64,000 bases of DNA from Talaromyces rugulosus (taxonomy: Eukaryota > Ascomycota > Eurotiomycetes > Eurotiales > Trichocomaceae). Positions within the stretch are counted from its first letter, which is position 1; every line of letters starts with the position of its first letter. The stretch lies in NCBI RefSeq assembly GCF_013368755.1, contig NC_049564.1, forward strand, positions 4,844,001 to 4,908,000, in the 5' to 3' direction. The position numbers and the translations under genes are program-made. The notes under the pieces are model-generated. The model saw only the letters and a list, made by a program, of their open reading frames with translations. It did no database searches and was not told where the DNA came from. Below are positions 50,601 to 64,000 of this stretch, one piece after another.

Positions 50601-51786
50601 GGATTTTCCAGAGAATGAAGAGGACCAAGTCTCCCGCCCTGCGGAATTCCGAAACGGCGAACCCTCTAGCACTACGGAGCCAAGCAAGAAAGATGACGAT
50701 AAAGGAAAGAAATCAAAGCGGAAGGGACCGATTCTTTCTGCTGATCAACCCACTATTGTCACCTTCGACTCTCTGGGAGCAGCAAGGCAACCCGCGATCA
50801 GGATCTTGCGAACGTATCTATTGGAGGAAGCCGTTTCCAAACGATCTCTGAATGTTGATGCCAAAGATATCAAGGGCATGACCGCCAAGGAAATCCCTCT
50901 GCAGCCAAACTTCTCCGACTGCGGTCTGTACTTGCTTGCGTATTTGGAAAAGTTTGTGCAGGATCCTGATACTTTTGTGCGGAACCTTCTTCAGAAACAA
51001 ATGAGTGCGGAAGACGACTGGCCAGCATTGATTTCAGGACGGCTGCGGCGACGGCTTCGCAGCTTCCTTTTCAAACTCCAGGAAGAGCAAGATGGCTCTA
51101 GTGAGGAAAAATTGGTTGACGCAAATCCTATATCATATCTCTTGGGCCCTTCAAGGGTTGATCAAAGTGAGGGCCCTATACAACCTGCTTCATCTGAAGG
51201 GCCCGAGGTCGTGCCAGAGACTCTCCAAGAAGTGACTGGAGATCTTCAGCACGAAAATTCGGCGGCAGATTTGGGCGAGCCTGAAGTCGTCCAAGAAACT
51301 CAGTTGGCTGAACTTCAGAAAGCTGATACAACAAGTGAACCTCGGGAAGATTCCGAAAAGGTAGATTCAGAGATTGATCAACCACAGACTGGTCAACCAG
51401 CAGCGGGAAACCAAGATGACGAAGATGTGGTAGAAATGGTTCAAGAGCCACAGACACCCAAACGCAGAGCTGCCACAAGGTCGGAGAAATCCACTCCCAA
51501 GAGCCATTCCTCGCCAAAATCTGCACGAAAGGCAAAAACGGCGGAGGATCCTTTGTCAGAGGCTACCCCGCCCCCCGAAAATACAAAAGATGAACAGACC
51601 AATCGTGACAACGTATGGGACGAGATGCTCGAGTTCATCAGCGCTGACGCGCCTCCTCCGCCCAAGGTCAAGATGGAGGTACAAGTCCCCAAGGTCCAAG
51701 TGCCGGGGACACCGCCATCGGCTAAGAAGGCCAAAAAAGCCGTGCAAAGCCCTCGGCAGTTGAAGCCAAAGAAGAGGGGAATATAA
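47637..51786 (+). CDS. Ulp2-type SUMO protease (C48 peptidase)
   Basis: Exons are 47637-47861, 47966-47988, 48052-48138, 48208-48274, 48348-49519 and 49572-51786 (1,262 aa). It would cleave SUMO chains from proteins in the nucleus. The catalytic domain begins at RLRPGEFLNDNLIGFYLRFL; the triad is His778 (ESAHWYLAI), Asp924 (TFDSLGAAR) and Cys975 (LQPNFSDCGLYLLAY). About 146 residues, largely Pro/Glu-rich, separate His from Asp, as in Ulp2/SENP6/SENP7 and unlike Ulp1. Two SUMO-interaction-like motifs precede it: IINLVDDD (48543-48566) and LVDLIDDD (49942-49965). The C-terminal ~250 residues are acidic then Lys-rich. Intron 47989-48051 is in frame and could be retained; the 23-nt exon 2 is the least certain. 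Confidence 0.92.
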
Positions 51787-52257
51787 CGTCTACGCAAAAC
51801 TTTCTGCATCTTCTCTTTTTTTTTTTTTTTTTTTTTCCCCTGTTACGTTTTCTGTTACGTTCTGTTTCTGTTTTGAGCGTAAATTTTCGGTTGTCTGTAC
51901 ATTCATTAATGTGTTTTAGCTGCATATATGGCGTATGTTTTAGGAATTATGTGCCCCTCTTCTTTGAAATGTGGGTTGGGATACAGGAGTTTAGTTTAGA
52001 TACCAATTGATTTGCCATTTTCTCACATCGTCAACAACATTGAAGCTACTTCGAGTAGTTATGTATTATCGAATAGAAGATCATGGAAAGAAAGTAGTCG
52101 ATATAATTCTCAGCATGTTCTTGAAGTACGTCCATGTCAAAAGGATGTGTTCTAGATACTATGTGCGGTTGAACGGTGGATAATATAGAAGAGTATTACA
52201 CCTTTGATTATGAAGAATAATTCAATCTGCTAACAGACTATAATATTATATCATATA
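51787..52257. other. Intergenic between convergent genes
   Basis: 3' flanks of two convergent genes. A run of about 21 T lies at 51816-51836. No gene seen. Confidence 0.5.
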
Positions 52258-52865
52258 TTACAACTCGCTCTCATCCGCTTCAACCCACCACTTCATCTTC
52301 TCCTTCTTGAACTGCTCAAAATCCCACTCCTGTGCCAAATCCAAATTCTCCGTTGGAGCTATCCACACATATGTCATTGCCTCAACCTCCTCCATTTCCT
52401 GATACGCCCTCTCATCAAGCCCCGCACGAGCAGTCTGATCCAGGGCATGGTGCAAGCTGCCATCGCCTTCTTGGCTTGGATCCGTCTCGTTGATGTTTTT
52501 GATAACCTTGACGCGCACCGCCCGCTTCTCGTACTCGGACCCTTCAAACTTATCGAGTCGAAACACGTCGCCTTCTGTGATTCCGGTCACTACAACACCG
52601 ATAACGGGGGCTAAATCTGGAGTTTCTGACGCGATCAGAGCGGGATAGTCGGCGTTGTGGACGCGATGGCGGCGGTAGCCAGGTAGCAGCGCAGGGCGAC
52701 TGGCGATGAGAGATTGTTGCCATGGCTCTGGAGTTGGGGAGCCATGGATGATACGGTGCAGTATTGCAGGTGCCATCAAGGTGCCTTTGAGTGTGAGTGT
52801 CTGATGGACATGAGAGGTGAGTATTCCCAGGTTGTACCGTAGAAGAAAAAGGTATCGTGAACCAT
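52258..52865 (-). CDS. AIG2-like / gamma-glutamylcyclotransferase-fold protein
   Basis: Exons are 52865-52838 and 52784-52258, intron 52785-52837 (184 aa). Splicing creates the family start MVHDTFFFYGTLMAPAILHR, whose YGTLM motif forms the substrate pocket of the GGCT-like fold. Downstream landmarks are GYRRHRVHNADYPALI, RLDKFEGSEYEKRAVRV and the C-terminal WDFEQFKKEKMKWWV. The conserved acidic residue expected to act in catalysis is the Glu in FEGSEY. Fungal members are uncharacterised, and cyclotransferase activity is possible but not shown. Confidence 0.9.
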
Positions 52866-53505
52866 ACTGGGACACCAACTGGTCCAATGTCCAATGGGAA
52901 TAAAATAAAAATTTCCCAGTATGAAATATTGTATTTCTTGAAAGATTCAGGTTTGAGGCGGTTTCCTGTTAGGATCTGTAAACAAACAATGCCAATACGG
53001 TTTTCTTCGAAGGTCGTGGATATCTTACTTTCAGTGTGGGGGGGAAGAACTCAACGCAAGTAATCAATCGAAATTTGAAAATAATTGTATATCCAATCAG
53101 TGCAATATAGGAAAACCAGGCTGCCCCGCATAATTCAAGAAACAAAATGGGAGGAAGAAAACACGACGATAACGATGACGATGCTCAATGCGGGGGAAGC
53201 GTTCCTATCTTATCGCCGAGATATGTAGCCACCGCTTCTACGTATATATACACATACTTTAAATATTGTAAAGTATCAATTGATATTTTAGTTTAGAGTA
53301 CAGCTTCAATTCAACGTAAAGAACATGAAGTAAAGATCATCAAGCCACTATTGTCGATTTCATCAAATGACCAACCCAATCTTGAACCACGAAGCATCAT
53401 CGCAGTGAAAGTATTCTCCAGTTCTGCAATAACATGAAACAAAAAAACAAATGTATGACCAAGTCCATCATCATGATCCCTCACTTTTTGTTCGGCCTGC
53501 AAAAA
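52866..53505. other. Intergenic: promoter of AIG2-like gene and 3' flank of F-box-like gene
   Basis: AT-rich from 53060 to 53330. No gene seen. Confidence 0.5.
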
Positions 53506-55065
53506 CTACTTTTCTGCTTCCACTGTGGCAGGCCATACGATAATTTCCAATAGAACTTCCCACACATCCATATCCCTCCGAATACACTCCTTCAGAACCA
53601 ACTCGTCTGGACGCTGAAGTTTGACCTGACTTCCTCCAGCGCCATAGCCTTCGTACTGCAGTTTCCCAATTTCGGATCTCGGCACACCGTATATTGGCTG
53701 ATTACCGTTGCCGTGAGGCTCATATTTCCAACGAAGAAACCCCTGTATCACTTCATAAGAGTCCTTCATAGCTGTGCGCTCTAGAGTACGGTACAGCACA
53801 CTCATACTTGGCTGGGCCATGAGCAGGCGTCTCATCCCCCCTTGAGCCTGCGTTGAAAGCGGGTCAGTGCAGCGCATGTCGAACCTGACAAGGAACATGA
53901 CTGCATAGAAGAGATCTGCTGCGGTCCACAAGTCGGTATTCTGAACCGTACCAAGGCGCCGCTGATTGTCCGGAATGTCCATGAGAAACCATAGTTTCTT
54001 GATAGCCTCTTCACATTCCCATGGCAGATACAAGCCTTCTTCGATCATCAGGTGTGTTATCTTCTTTGCAATCTGCTCGCGCCAGCACACCATACGAAGC
54101 CACCGAAACGAGGGCACCAGGCGAGACTGTCCTCGAGACTCGTCCATATCTACTCGAGGATCACTAACACAGAGCCCGCGGTAACATCGAAATGGAAAGA
54201 CTTTCGCAGACGTTGGAGCGTGGAGCATAGCTTGTGCGACTATCACCATGGTCAGACCTGTGTTAATAATGTGATGAAAGTCCTTTGAAATGGCATAGAC
54301 GGAGATCAAATCCTCGATTTCGAGAGAAATGGCAAAGTGAAAGACCAGATGCGGATGTTGAATGATTGCCTCGAAGATATTGAAATTCGATTTGCCAGCA
54401 GCACTAGATGATGACTCTGAGCTGGTCTCTCCAGCAAAAGCAATAGTCTTTTTAGCCCTAGGACGTTTTTTGGGCGGCGCGGTACTACTACTACTACCTT
54501 CTGCTTGTGAGCCCTGTGAGGGAGTAGCACCGGTTTGCCGTTTTCTTTTGTTCCCTTTTCCCGTTTGATCTTCTTGGAAAGTTGTGGATGGAGCTTGGGA
54601 AACTTGAGAACCACCTCTTCTACCACCTTGACCACGAGACCGACGTTTCGGACCAGTAGGTACGGTCGTGGAAGTCCCTGTATCAGACTTGTCTTCAGAG
54701 GCAGCAACCGTCGATGCAGAAAAACTCTGGTTAGAGGGCGCGCCCAGAAGAAGCCCTGAGGCAGAAGGTTCAAGGGGAGTAGCATTCACCTGGGTTTGTT
54801 GTGATGGACGCTGAGCTGTAGCTGGATTCAACAAAGTCTCTAACGGTGTAAATGTTGGAGTATTAGAAATAAAAGTAGAAGTAGAGGTTCTCGTCTCTTC
54901 ATATCCTCCCATGACTGGTCTCACTGGCTCTTTTCCCTTGGGTTCAGATGAAGTGCTGGGAGGAGCAGTGGTGGTGTAATTATCTTCATAGTCGCTGTGG
55001 GTTGATTCATGATCTGAGGGGGTGGCCTCACCAGGGCGTGGCTTAATATACTTGACGCGTGCCAT
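53506..55065 (-). CDS. F-box-like fungal protein with long disordered N-terminus
   Basis: Intronless, 519 aa. Residues 1-235 are low-complexity (Ser/Thr/Gln/Gly-rich) with basic patches such as GPKRRSRGQGGRRGG and PPKKRPRAKKT, probably a nuclear localisation signal. From about residue 240, FNIFEAIIQHPHLVFHFAI and LEIEDLISVYAISKDFHHII follow the helical layout of an F-box in the poorly conserved fungal group. A helical domain with FRWLRMVCWREQIAKKI and LPWECEEAIKKLWFLMD completes the protein. If it is an F-box protein it would link a substrate to an SCF ubiquitin ligase. The F-box call rests on weak similarity. Confidence 0.75.
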   Translation of the reverse strand: MARVKYIKPRPGEATPSDHESTHSDYEDNYTTTAPPSTSSEPKGKEPVRPVMGGYEETRTSTSTFISNTPTFTPLETLLNPATAQRPSQQTQVNATPLEPSASGLLLGAPSNQSFSASTVAASEDKSDTGTSTTVPTGPKRRSRGQGGRRGGSQVSQAPSTTFQEDQTGKGNKRKRQTGATPSQGSQAEGSSSSTAPPKKRPRAKKTIAFAGETSSESSSSAAGKSNFNIFEAIIQHPHLVFHFAISLEIEDLISVYAISKDFHHIINTGLTMVIVAQAMLHAPTSAKVFPFRCYRGLCVSDPRVDMDESRGQSRLVPSFRWLRMVCWREQIAKKITHLMIEEGLYLPWECEEAIKKLWFLMDIPDNQRRLGTVQNTDLWTAADLFYAVMFLVRFDMRCTDPLSTQAQGGMRRLLMAQPSMSVLYRTLERTAMKDSYEVIQGFLRWKYEPHGNGNQPIYGVPRSEIGKLQYEGYGAGGSQVKLQRPDELVLKECIRRDMDVWEVLLEIIVWPATVEAEK

Positions 55066-55763
55066 TTCTCCTCAATCTTGAGTTGGTAAGAGAAGTGAGA
55101 GTGTTTCTGACAAGAAAATTGGAGAGCTGAGAAAGTTCACAGCAAGAGTCAGATGAAAGAAGGTGGAGATTTGTGTGTGCCCTGCTAGGTCCATAACAAT
55201 CACGACCCATAACAAGCACAGTCACAACAACAAATTGCCCCACCACGCAACCATGTGCCAGGCTGCACAGCTATTAAGAGCAGGTCAAAGATAAATGAGA
55301 GGCAAAGTTGATTTTGCTGTTGTAACCACAAAGAAAAGAAAAACGCTATATACAAGTGCTGAGCCTCTTGTAAAAAGTTACATGATATGTTCAAAGCAAA
55401 ATCCAATCTCAGATCACCGCCCATCTTTGAAACATGAAATATTGTTCCAGCATGGTACATGTATAGCAAAAAAAAAATCCCAATTGCAACCTTGCAGAGG
55501 AAATGTATCCTACCTCGCTGGCAGACCTCCTCTCCTGTCTCATGCCAGATCCGTCACTGATTCTATAGTAATATCAGGAGAAAGGTTAACTTTCTACCGC
55601 CCTGATGAGGATATGTTATGGCCGAAAAGCAAGCGTAAAAAAATGACCTGTTGAGAGGTTCCGTCAAACTCCAAAAATAGACTAACACGCCTTTTAAAAA
55701 AAAGTGAAAAAGTGTCGTAAATATATATTATACCAGAGACAAGGATAGTGGTAATGATATCTC
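55066..55763. other. Intergenic between F-box-like gene and GTP cyclohydrolase gene
   Basis: Promoter of the F-box-like gene on the left, 3' flank of GTP cyclohydrolase I on the right. No gene recognised. Confidence 0.5.
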
Positions 55764-56908
55764 CTATCTGCGGTGGAGGAGAGTTAGAAACTCTTCGCGG
55801 CTCTTTGCGCTCGATCGCATGCAGCCTAGCATACAGCTAGTAGTCGTAGTGCTCGTAGTCTTTTGCACACCTCGCATTACCATACAAAGGTGCGACGATT
55901 CCATTACTACTCCGACGCCTCGGGGATTCAACACTTCTTTGATGGCTAGCGCGACTTGCTTTGTCAGGCGCTCCTGCACCTGTAGACGACGTGAGAACAT
56001 TTCGGCTAAGCGAGCTAGTTTCGACAGTCCGAGAACTCGACGATCAGGGATGTAGCCAATATGGATCTAGAGAACAAGGGTCAGTTGCTACAAACCTCAG
56101 AGCCATCTGAAAACCGTACCTTTCCTGTGAATGGCACCATGTGGTGCTCACAAAGAGAGAAAACCTCAATGTCCTTGACGATGACAAGCTCATCATGGTC
56201 CTCCATGAAGGTGGCATTATTCACCAGGTCTCGAACATTCTCCATATATCCTTTCGTAAACCACAACATGGCGCGGGCGTAACGTTCTGGCGTTTCCAAA
56301 AGGCCCTCTCGCTCTGGGTCTTCTCCAACGCACTCCAGAATAGTCTTTACCGCACCTGACAGCTTCTTGACTCGCGCTTCATGCTGCTCCGGGGATTCTT
56401 CTAGTCGTTCCTTTGTTCCAGGGCCTAACATGTGTTTAGTGGGTGGCATTTGGAAGAATAAAAGGAGAAAACTAACATGGCCAGCTTAGACCGTCAAAAT
56501 CAATTGGCGGCACCGTGGTGTAAGGACTCGATGGTCGACTGACGATAGACGGAGGTGTTGGCGGTCCGGTCTTATCTCGGGGATCACGGGGCGGGCCATT
56601 TAAAGCAGAACTATGACCCATGAGTTTTGCAAGAGCATTGGAAAAAGACCATACGGGTTTATTTACCTTGGCTTATCAGCAGGAGTATCCAGGCTCGTAG
56701 GTACAGTGCTCGATGCCGCCTCGGAGCTGGGTTGGAGATCAACGGAGCCGCGGAACGAGGAGCGAATAGACGAATTGAGACTCTCGCGTTCACGGTTGCT
56801 CGAATTGGAGCCCGTCGACGACTGCAATGGCGAGCTACCGTTCAGCAGATGAGAGGGGAGGGCCGATAAGGGCTTGGGGCCCAGAGGCGGGGAGGATCCG
56901 GGATTCAT
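55764..56908 (-). CDS. GTP cyclohydrolase I
   Basis: Exons are 56908-56667, 56610-56477, 56424-56120 and 56066-55764 (327 aa). It converts GTP to 7,8-dihydroneopterin triphosphate, the first step of folate synthesis. The N-terminal ~130 residues are Ser/Pro-rich and disordered, as usual in fungi. The catalytic domain includes [20 protein letters not shown], the zinc-site block [32 protein letters not shown] and [14 protein letters not shown], which supplies the second zinc Cys. The end, [15 protein letters not shown], is the normal C-terminus. The enzyme family acts as a homodecamer in the cytosol. Confidence 0.95.
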
Positions 56909-57519
56909 TGAGCTGTTCAATTGCGCGGTCACCGAGAGAAGAAAAAGAAAGGAGAATGTGTGGAAGCTTCGGAGGCAATTCTCACAAAGTGGAGAGAGCA
57001 GCAATGCGAGGGGAGGATGAAAATGGCGAAGTGTGATATGAAGGAGGATGAAATGCGAGATTCTAATATCGGAGCTGAAGTTCGGCGCGAGCGTCTTTTC
57101 GGGGAGCGATCACTGATTTTTTTGGAAATCCCCGCGATCGTTTGAGCATCATCGCGGCGCCGCTTTAGCACCGTCTGGTGATCTCCGAGCCAGTAATATT
57201 GACGCCGGTTTCTTTTCGCCAATGGAAATCCCCGAGTTGTAATACAAACCAGTCCCTTTCTGGCTAGACTTATTGCCGCTTTTCGCAGGCGTCATGTGGG
57301 ACCGTTGAATTTATAGCCTATTACGGCTTAGTGCGGGACAGATAATGGCGATAAGCTTCGTCTATAAATTACGCGCGGGTAAGGAACGGTAATTTTCACC
57401 CTTATCATTCACTGTATCAATAATGGGATACATGATGTTATGTCTACTGGTGTTCAGATCCCAGAACATTGGCATTAAATTGGTTTTCAACTTCAACTAC
57501 TAACCACCAGTATGGCGTC
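56909..57519. other. Intergenic: GTP cyclohydrolase promoter and hat2 3' flank
   Basis: Purine-rich in the left part (56930-57070), on the plus strand. No gene recognised. Confidence 0.5.
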
Positions 57520-59093
<1,574 letters not shown>

Positions 59094-59609
59094 GGCTCCT
59101 TAGGCTGCTCAGAAGCTGTGAAGTGTGTGTTGACTAGTTCAATTTCGCCGGAGCAGAAGCGTGCCACGTCGAAAAGCCTTGCGCTTGACCGGGTGAAAGC
59201 TATTCAGAAACGGGCAGGTTTGCGGACAGAAAGAAGCAGGTCAGAGCTTCAGAAAACGCGCGCAGCGCGTTAATAGGCACTATCCCCATCTAGGTTAGAC
59301 CACTCCACGCCGAACCGGAGCGCAGTTGTTCCGGCCTGCGGAGCCTAACCCGATCTCTCGCCATGACATCCGTTGTCGACAAAGCGACATTATTGCATCG
59401 CACTCTTTTCTCGTCTCTTTATTGCGTGTTAGAGCGCTCGTTCTAGGGCTCTTGTCTGAACCTTTTACATAAATTGCCCCAGGTTGGACCCCGTGCTTTT
59501 GAATTAGGCCAGAGGATTCCAGTCTTGACACTTGTTTGGCGACCTAGCCGCCTCTCTTTCTATTCCACTACTCTCCTTTCTCGAATCATTACCATAATTC
59601 CCAGCAATC
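59094..59609. promoter_or_regulatory. Shared divergent promoter of hat2 and xrn1
   Basis: 516 bp between start codons on opposite strands. A pyrimidine-rich tract (about 59550-59590) directly precedes the xrn1 ATG, typical of fungal core promoters. No other gene seen. Confidence 0.6.
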
Positions 59610-62600
59610 ATGGGTGTTCCAAAGTTTTTCCGCTGGTTGAGTGAGCGGTATCCAGCTATATCACAGCTGATCGCGGAGAATCGCATACCGGAATTCGACT
59701 GCCTCTACCTTGACATGAACGGCATCATACACAACTGCACGCACAAAGACTCGGATTCGCCTACTTTTCGCATGACGGAAGACCAAATGTTTATCGCAAT
59801 TTTCAACTATATCGAACATCTATATGGGAAAATCAAGCCCAAGCAGCTGTTCTTCATGGCTGTCGATGGTGTCGCTCCTCGCGCCAAGATGAACCAGCAG
59901 CGTTCTAGGCGATTTCGCACTGCTCTGGATGCTGAGAACGCGAAAGAAAAGGCCATCGCTCAGGGAATCGAAATGCCCAAAGAAGACGCATTTGATAGCA
60001 ATTGTATTACCCCGGGAACCGAATTTATGGCTCGCTTAACGCAACAATTGAAATACTTCATTAGCAAAAAGATTTCAGAGGACGTGGATTGGCAAGGTGT
60101 CGATATTGTCCTCTCTGGTCATGAAGTTCCTGGAGAAGGTGAGCACAAGATTATGGAATACATTCGCCAAGCAAAAGCTCAACCCAACTACGACCCCAAC
60201 GTGCGCCATTGTCTATACGGATTGGACGCGGATCTGATCATGCTTGGTCTTCTCAGTCACGATCCCCACTTTTGTCTATTGCGAGAGGAAGTTACGTTTG
60301 GAAGACAGACCCAAAAAAAGTCGAAAGAACTCGAACACCAAAACTTCTATTTGCTGCACCTTTGCATTGTTAGGGAGTACCTAGAGTTGGAGTTTCAGGA
60401 ATTGAAAGACAATCCTGATCTAGGTATCCCTTACGACATGGAACGAATAATAGACGACTTTATTCTGATGGCTTTCTTTGTTGGAAATGATTTCTTACCC
60501 AATTTGCCATACATGCACATCAACGAGGGTGCTCTCGGATTAATGTTCAGGAAATACAAAGAGGCGCTACCAAGAATGGGCGGTTACATCAACGAAGGCG
60601 GCAGCATCAATCTTCAACGTCTAGGCACCCTCCTCGAAGAACTTGGCGAATCTGAATTCAGATTTTTCGAGGCCGAATATTCTGATGAGAAATGGATTCG
60701 CTCGAAATCCCAAGGTGTTGAGACCGTGGAGCTACAAAAGACCCCGAAATCCTTCACCATTACTCCATCGCAAAAACAAATTCTCAAGGACGTGAAGCAA
60801 TACGTTCTTAACCGTCCTTCAAGTGCGCAGCATGCCAAGCCATTTGATCTTCCCCCGTCACTCCCTGCAAGAGATCGCAAATTTGTTGAGCAGCTTGCAG
60901 ACGACCTTCGATTGATGTGGACGACAATTACGGATGACCATGGTGACCGGTTTATCAGACTGCAGCTTCCAGGATCTACTTCCTCCGATGAAAATGGTGA
61001 GAATGAAGAGGAGGAGGAGGAAGAGGAAGATGAAGAAGCATCCATGGCACTTCGTCGAGTAATTAAAAAGTACGACAATGCTAAAGTTCATGAGCTTACC
61101 GCCGAGGAAGCCCAAACTGCTGCTGAGCAGAAATATGATGCCAAATTCAAGGAGTGGAAGGACAAGTATTACAAGGACAAGTTTGGATTTGGTCTTGACA
61201 ACGAAGCGGAAATGAAGAAATTGACTGAGAACTATGTGCAAGGTTTGCAGTGGGTACTGTATTACTATTACAGGGGAGTTGTGTCTTGGCCGTGGTTCTT
61301 CCAGTACCATTACGCGCCAATGATTTCTGGTGAGTCTTATATTTGCGAGAGAGAAAAACATTAAGCGAATGTATGCTGACCCCCTACACAGATGTCAAAC
61401 TAGGTGTCGGGGCTGATATCGACTTCAAACTGGGACAACCCTTCAGGCCCTTTCAGCAGCTTATGGGAGTTCTTCCAGATCGCAGCAAGAAGATTGTCCC
61501 CACCGCATACTGGGATTTGATGACATCTCCAGAATCGCCCATCATTGACTTTTATCCTCGTGACTTTGAGCTCGATATGAATGGCAAGAAGATGGAATGG
61601 GAGGCGGTCGTGAAAATCCCTTTCATTGAGGAACACCGCTTGCTCACTGCGATGGCTTCGAAGGAACACCTCCTAACCCCGGATGAAAAGGCTCGAAATG
61701 ACTTTGGCGTCAGTCTTAAATTCACCTACTCGCCTTCTATTGAGTTTGTCTACCCATCGTCACTCCCCGGGGTATTTCCAGACATCCCGCATTGTCATTG
61801 TATTGAAAATATCTTTGACCTGCCGACGGTAGAAGGACTTGAGCCATGGGCACGCCTTGTCGATGGCGTCAAGCTTGGCGCATCTGCGTTGGCAGGTTTC
61901 CCTAGTTTGAAGACTTTGCCGCACGCCGGACAACTCGCCTTCCATGGGGTCAATGTTTTCCAGCAGGAGAGTCGGAAAGAGAGTATGGTCATCACTCTTC
62001 TTGACCCTGAGTCCAGGTCAAATATTGAACTTGCCAAGCAAAAGCTTGGACAACGAGTTCATGTTGGATATCCGTTTCTTCAAGAAGGTCTCGTGGTCCG
62101 GGTTTCCGATGAACTTTTCGATTATGTGCTTCCTAAGGGCGAGCAGCATGTGGTCTCCATACCGCATTCCCCTCCTCAGATAGAACAGTGGGCCCGAAAA
62201 TCCGACAAAATTGAGGGTTACTACAGCAAGCGGCTTGGTATGATTGTGGGCTCCGTGGATGCGATAGTCCACATAGACCTGCTTAAGGGACTGAACAAAA
62301 GTGACGACGGCGCGACGATCAAGGAATTCGGAGAGATCCCGGGACAAGAGACCGATTACGCCTTACAGCTCATTGTTGATCAAGTTATCAGCGAAGACGA
62401 GCGCTTCATTGAAAGGGAAGCGTTACCAATCGAAGAGGAGTTCCCCGAGGGCTCCAGGGGGTTCTTCCTCGGCGAATTCAACTACGGAAGAGCCGTTCAG
62501 GTTATTGGCCATGAAAATGGCAAAGTCAATGGAGTATTAGCCGCTGTGAAAGGAAAGGAACCTGAGTTTGGAAAACGACATGCTCGGGAAGCAGAGAAGC

Positions 62601-63919
62601 TTTCGCCTTACACGCCATCGTTTGCCATTGCAAGAAACCTGCGTCTGAATCCTCTAGTGTTGGCAAAAATCACATCGTCTTTTTCTGTGACGATAGATGG
62701 CCAGCGTGTCAATCTTGGCCTTAACCTGAAGTTTGAGGCGAAAAAACTAAAAGTACTGGGATACTCGCGCCGCGGAGATAGTGGATGGGAATTCAGTCTC
62801 AAGGCTGTTGAGCTTATCCAACAGTATATGATCAATTTCCCTGATTTCATCGCCGGCATTCAACGGAATCCGCAGGGTGACAAGTACGAACCGACGGACT
62901 TTTATCCCGAAGATATTGCAATGGCGAAGATTAAAGAGATCAAGAACTGGCTTAAATCAATTGAGGCCAAACACTTTGAAAAAGTGCCTCTTGATGCAGA
63001 GCAATTGGACTCTGATGTTGTGAAGCTCATTGAACTTGATGCCGATCGCTTGGTACAGACCCAATCACAACCAGAAATCAAGAAACTGAAGAGTGTCCCT
63101 CGACAAGGTCTCTTGAAACCAGCTGATGTGGAACATCGACTTGGAAACCAAAGGTTCTCTCTTGGGGACCGCGTTGTTTATGCGCAAGATTCGGGCAAAG
63201 TACCAATTGCTACGAGAGGAACTGTGGTTGGCCTGACACGCACACCGCGAACAGTTCTTCTAGATGTTGTTTTTGATGTATCGTTCATGAGCGGAACCTC
63301 GCTTGGTGATCGCTGTTCGCCTTTCAGAGGCCAAACCGTTCCAGTTCACTCCGTCCTCAACCTCACAGATCGACAGCTAATTGCTGGAACACGTGCTGCA
63401 ACGAACCAACAAGCTCAGATAGGGTCGCAAAATGTAGGATACGGTGCACCGCTGGGACCTGGTGGACAGGGACAGCTGAAAGAAGCCCATGCTCCCGCTC
63501 CGCTACGAGGTTCTTACCGCGGTGCTATCGCCGGGCAACAAAATGGCTATGCCTCCCGTGGTGGTCGAGGTGGTGCGAATGGCGCATCGACAAACCTACC
63601 GTTTCGCCCTCACCCCACTACAGATGGGTATGCAAATGGCAACAATTTCCGTGGAGGACGAGGTCGTGGGCGTGGCACTCGTGGCCAGACGCACGCTACT
63701 AGGGGCGGATACACCGCTCTAGAGAATGGGAACCCCGAGGAGGGAGTTATTAACCATAACCCAAACTTTAGGCCTCAAAGCTTCAACCGGGTTCCGCCGC
63801 CAGCCAGTCTGAACAATGGAGGTGGACGAGGCCACCCTAATGGAGATCGCGGACGGGGCTCGCGAGGAAATCCGTCGCGCGGCCGTGGTGGTGCAGACAG
63901 AGGAAAGAAAAGAGGTTAA
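59610..63919 (+). CDS. xrn1: 5'-3' exoribonuclease 1
   Basis: Exons are 59610-61329 and 61392-63919, intron 61330-61391 (1,415 aa). Xrn1 is the main cytoplasmic nuclease that degrades decapped, 5'-monophosphate mRNA. The start MGVPKFFRWLSERYP is diagnostic. Catalytic acids are visible: Asp35 in YLDMNGIIHNC, Glu176 and Glu178 in VPGEGEHKIMEY, GLDADLIMLGL, and FFVGNDFLPNLP. An acidic run (EEEEEEEEDEE) lies in the loop after about residue 475. The PAZ/Tudor and SH3-like parts follow in exon 2, including GDRVVYAQDSGKVPIATRG. The C-terminal ~200 residues are rich in RGG/RGRG repeats, probably RNA-binding or arginine-methylated. Confidence 0.97.
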
Positions 63920-64000
63920 TATTTTGAGCTCAAATAAGGATCAGAGCAGCCTGTGTAAAAAAAAGCATGCATAATGTTTTATTCTAATTAAGCGCATGTA
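63920..64000. other. 3' flank of xrn1
   Basis: Short AT-rich 3' UTR stretch with AATAAGG and a run of A near 63958-63964. Nothing else seen. Confidence 0.5.

Overview
The window is nuclear DNA of a filamentous ascomycete, most likely Eurotiales (Aspergillus/Penicillium type). The evidence is the short 47-107 bp spliceosomal introns with GTANGT-like donors and CTAAC-like branch sites, and proteins that closely match fungal families (hat2, Spc3, GH3 beta-glucosidase with PA14, Zn2Cys6 regulator). I rebuilt intron-exon structures by hand from splice signals, reading-frame continuity and family conservation. Total coding lengths came out divisible by three for every gene I call real.

Region 1 (1-9.9 kb): an intracellular GH3 beta-glucosidase runs off the left edge, with paired XlnR-type motifs in its promoter. 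It is followed by a broken, internally deleted copy of the spliceosomal gene rse1 (SF3b subunit 3), one small Ser-rich hypothetical gene, and nearly 2.9 kb with no recognisable gene.

Region 2 (9.9-28.9 kb), mostly conserved genes: an Ecm33-like cell-surface protein on a transmembrane anchor, a Zn2Cys6 transcription factor, a p24 cargo receptor, a USP7/Ubp15 deubiquitinase, a degenerate kinase-like protein, a mitochondrial PDK-family kinase, signal peptidase subunit Spc3, a long-tailed Pmp3 protein, and an Hda2/Hda3-type histone deacetylase complex subunit.

Region 3 (28.9-40.7 kb) looks like an accessory island between housekeeping genes. It holds a C2H2 zinc-finger protein of the fungal 'AcuF-like' family, a truncated remnant of a nucleoside-phosphorylase domain typical of fungal NLR-like proteins, a flavin monooxygenase, an intronless gene joining a death-fold-like N-terminus to DUF3395-like repeats, and weak traces of one or two small multi-exon genes. 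This is the best candidate area for undescribed biology, possibly non-self recognition or programmed cell death.

Region 4 (40.7-64 kb), housekeeping and genome maintenance: a very acidic protein with a C-terminal telomere-binding OB fold, a 4EHP-type eIF4E, an Ulp2-type SUMO protease, an AIG2-like protein, an F-box-like protein, GTP cyclohydrolase I, the RBBP4-like protein Hat2, and the 5'-3' exoribonuclease Xrn1. The telomere-type protein and the nearby SUMO protease both carry SUMO-interaction-like motifs. I saw no transposons, rRNA, tRNA or CRISPR.
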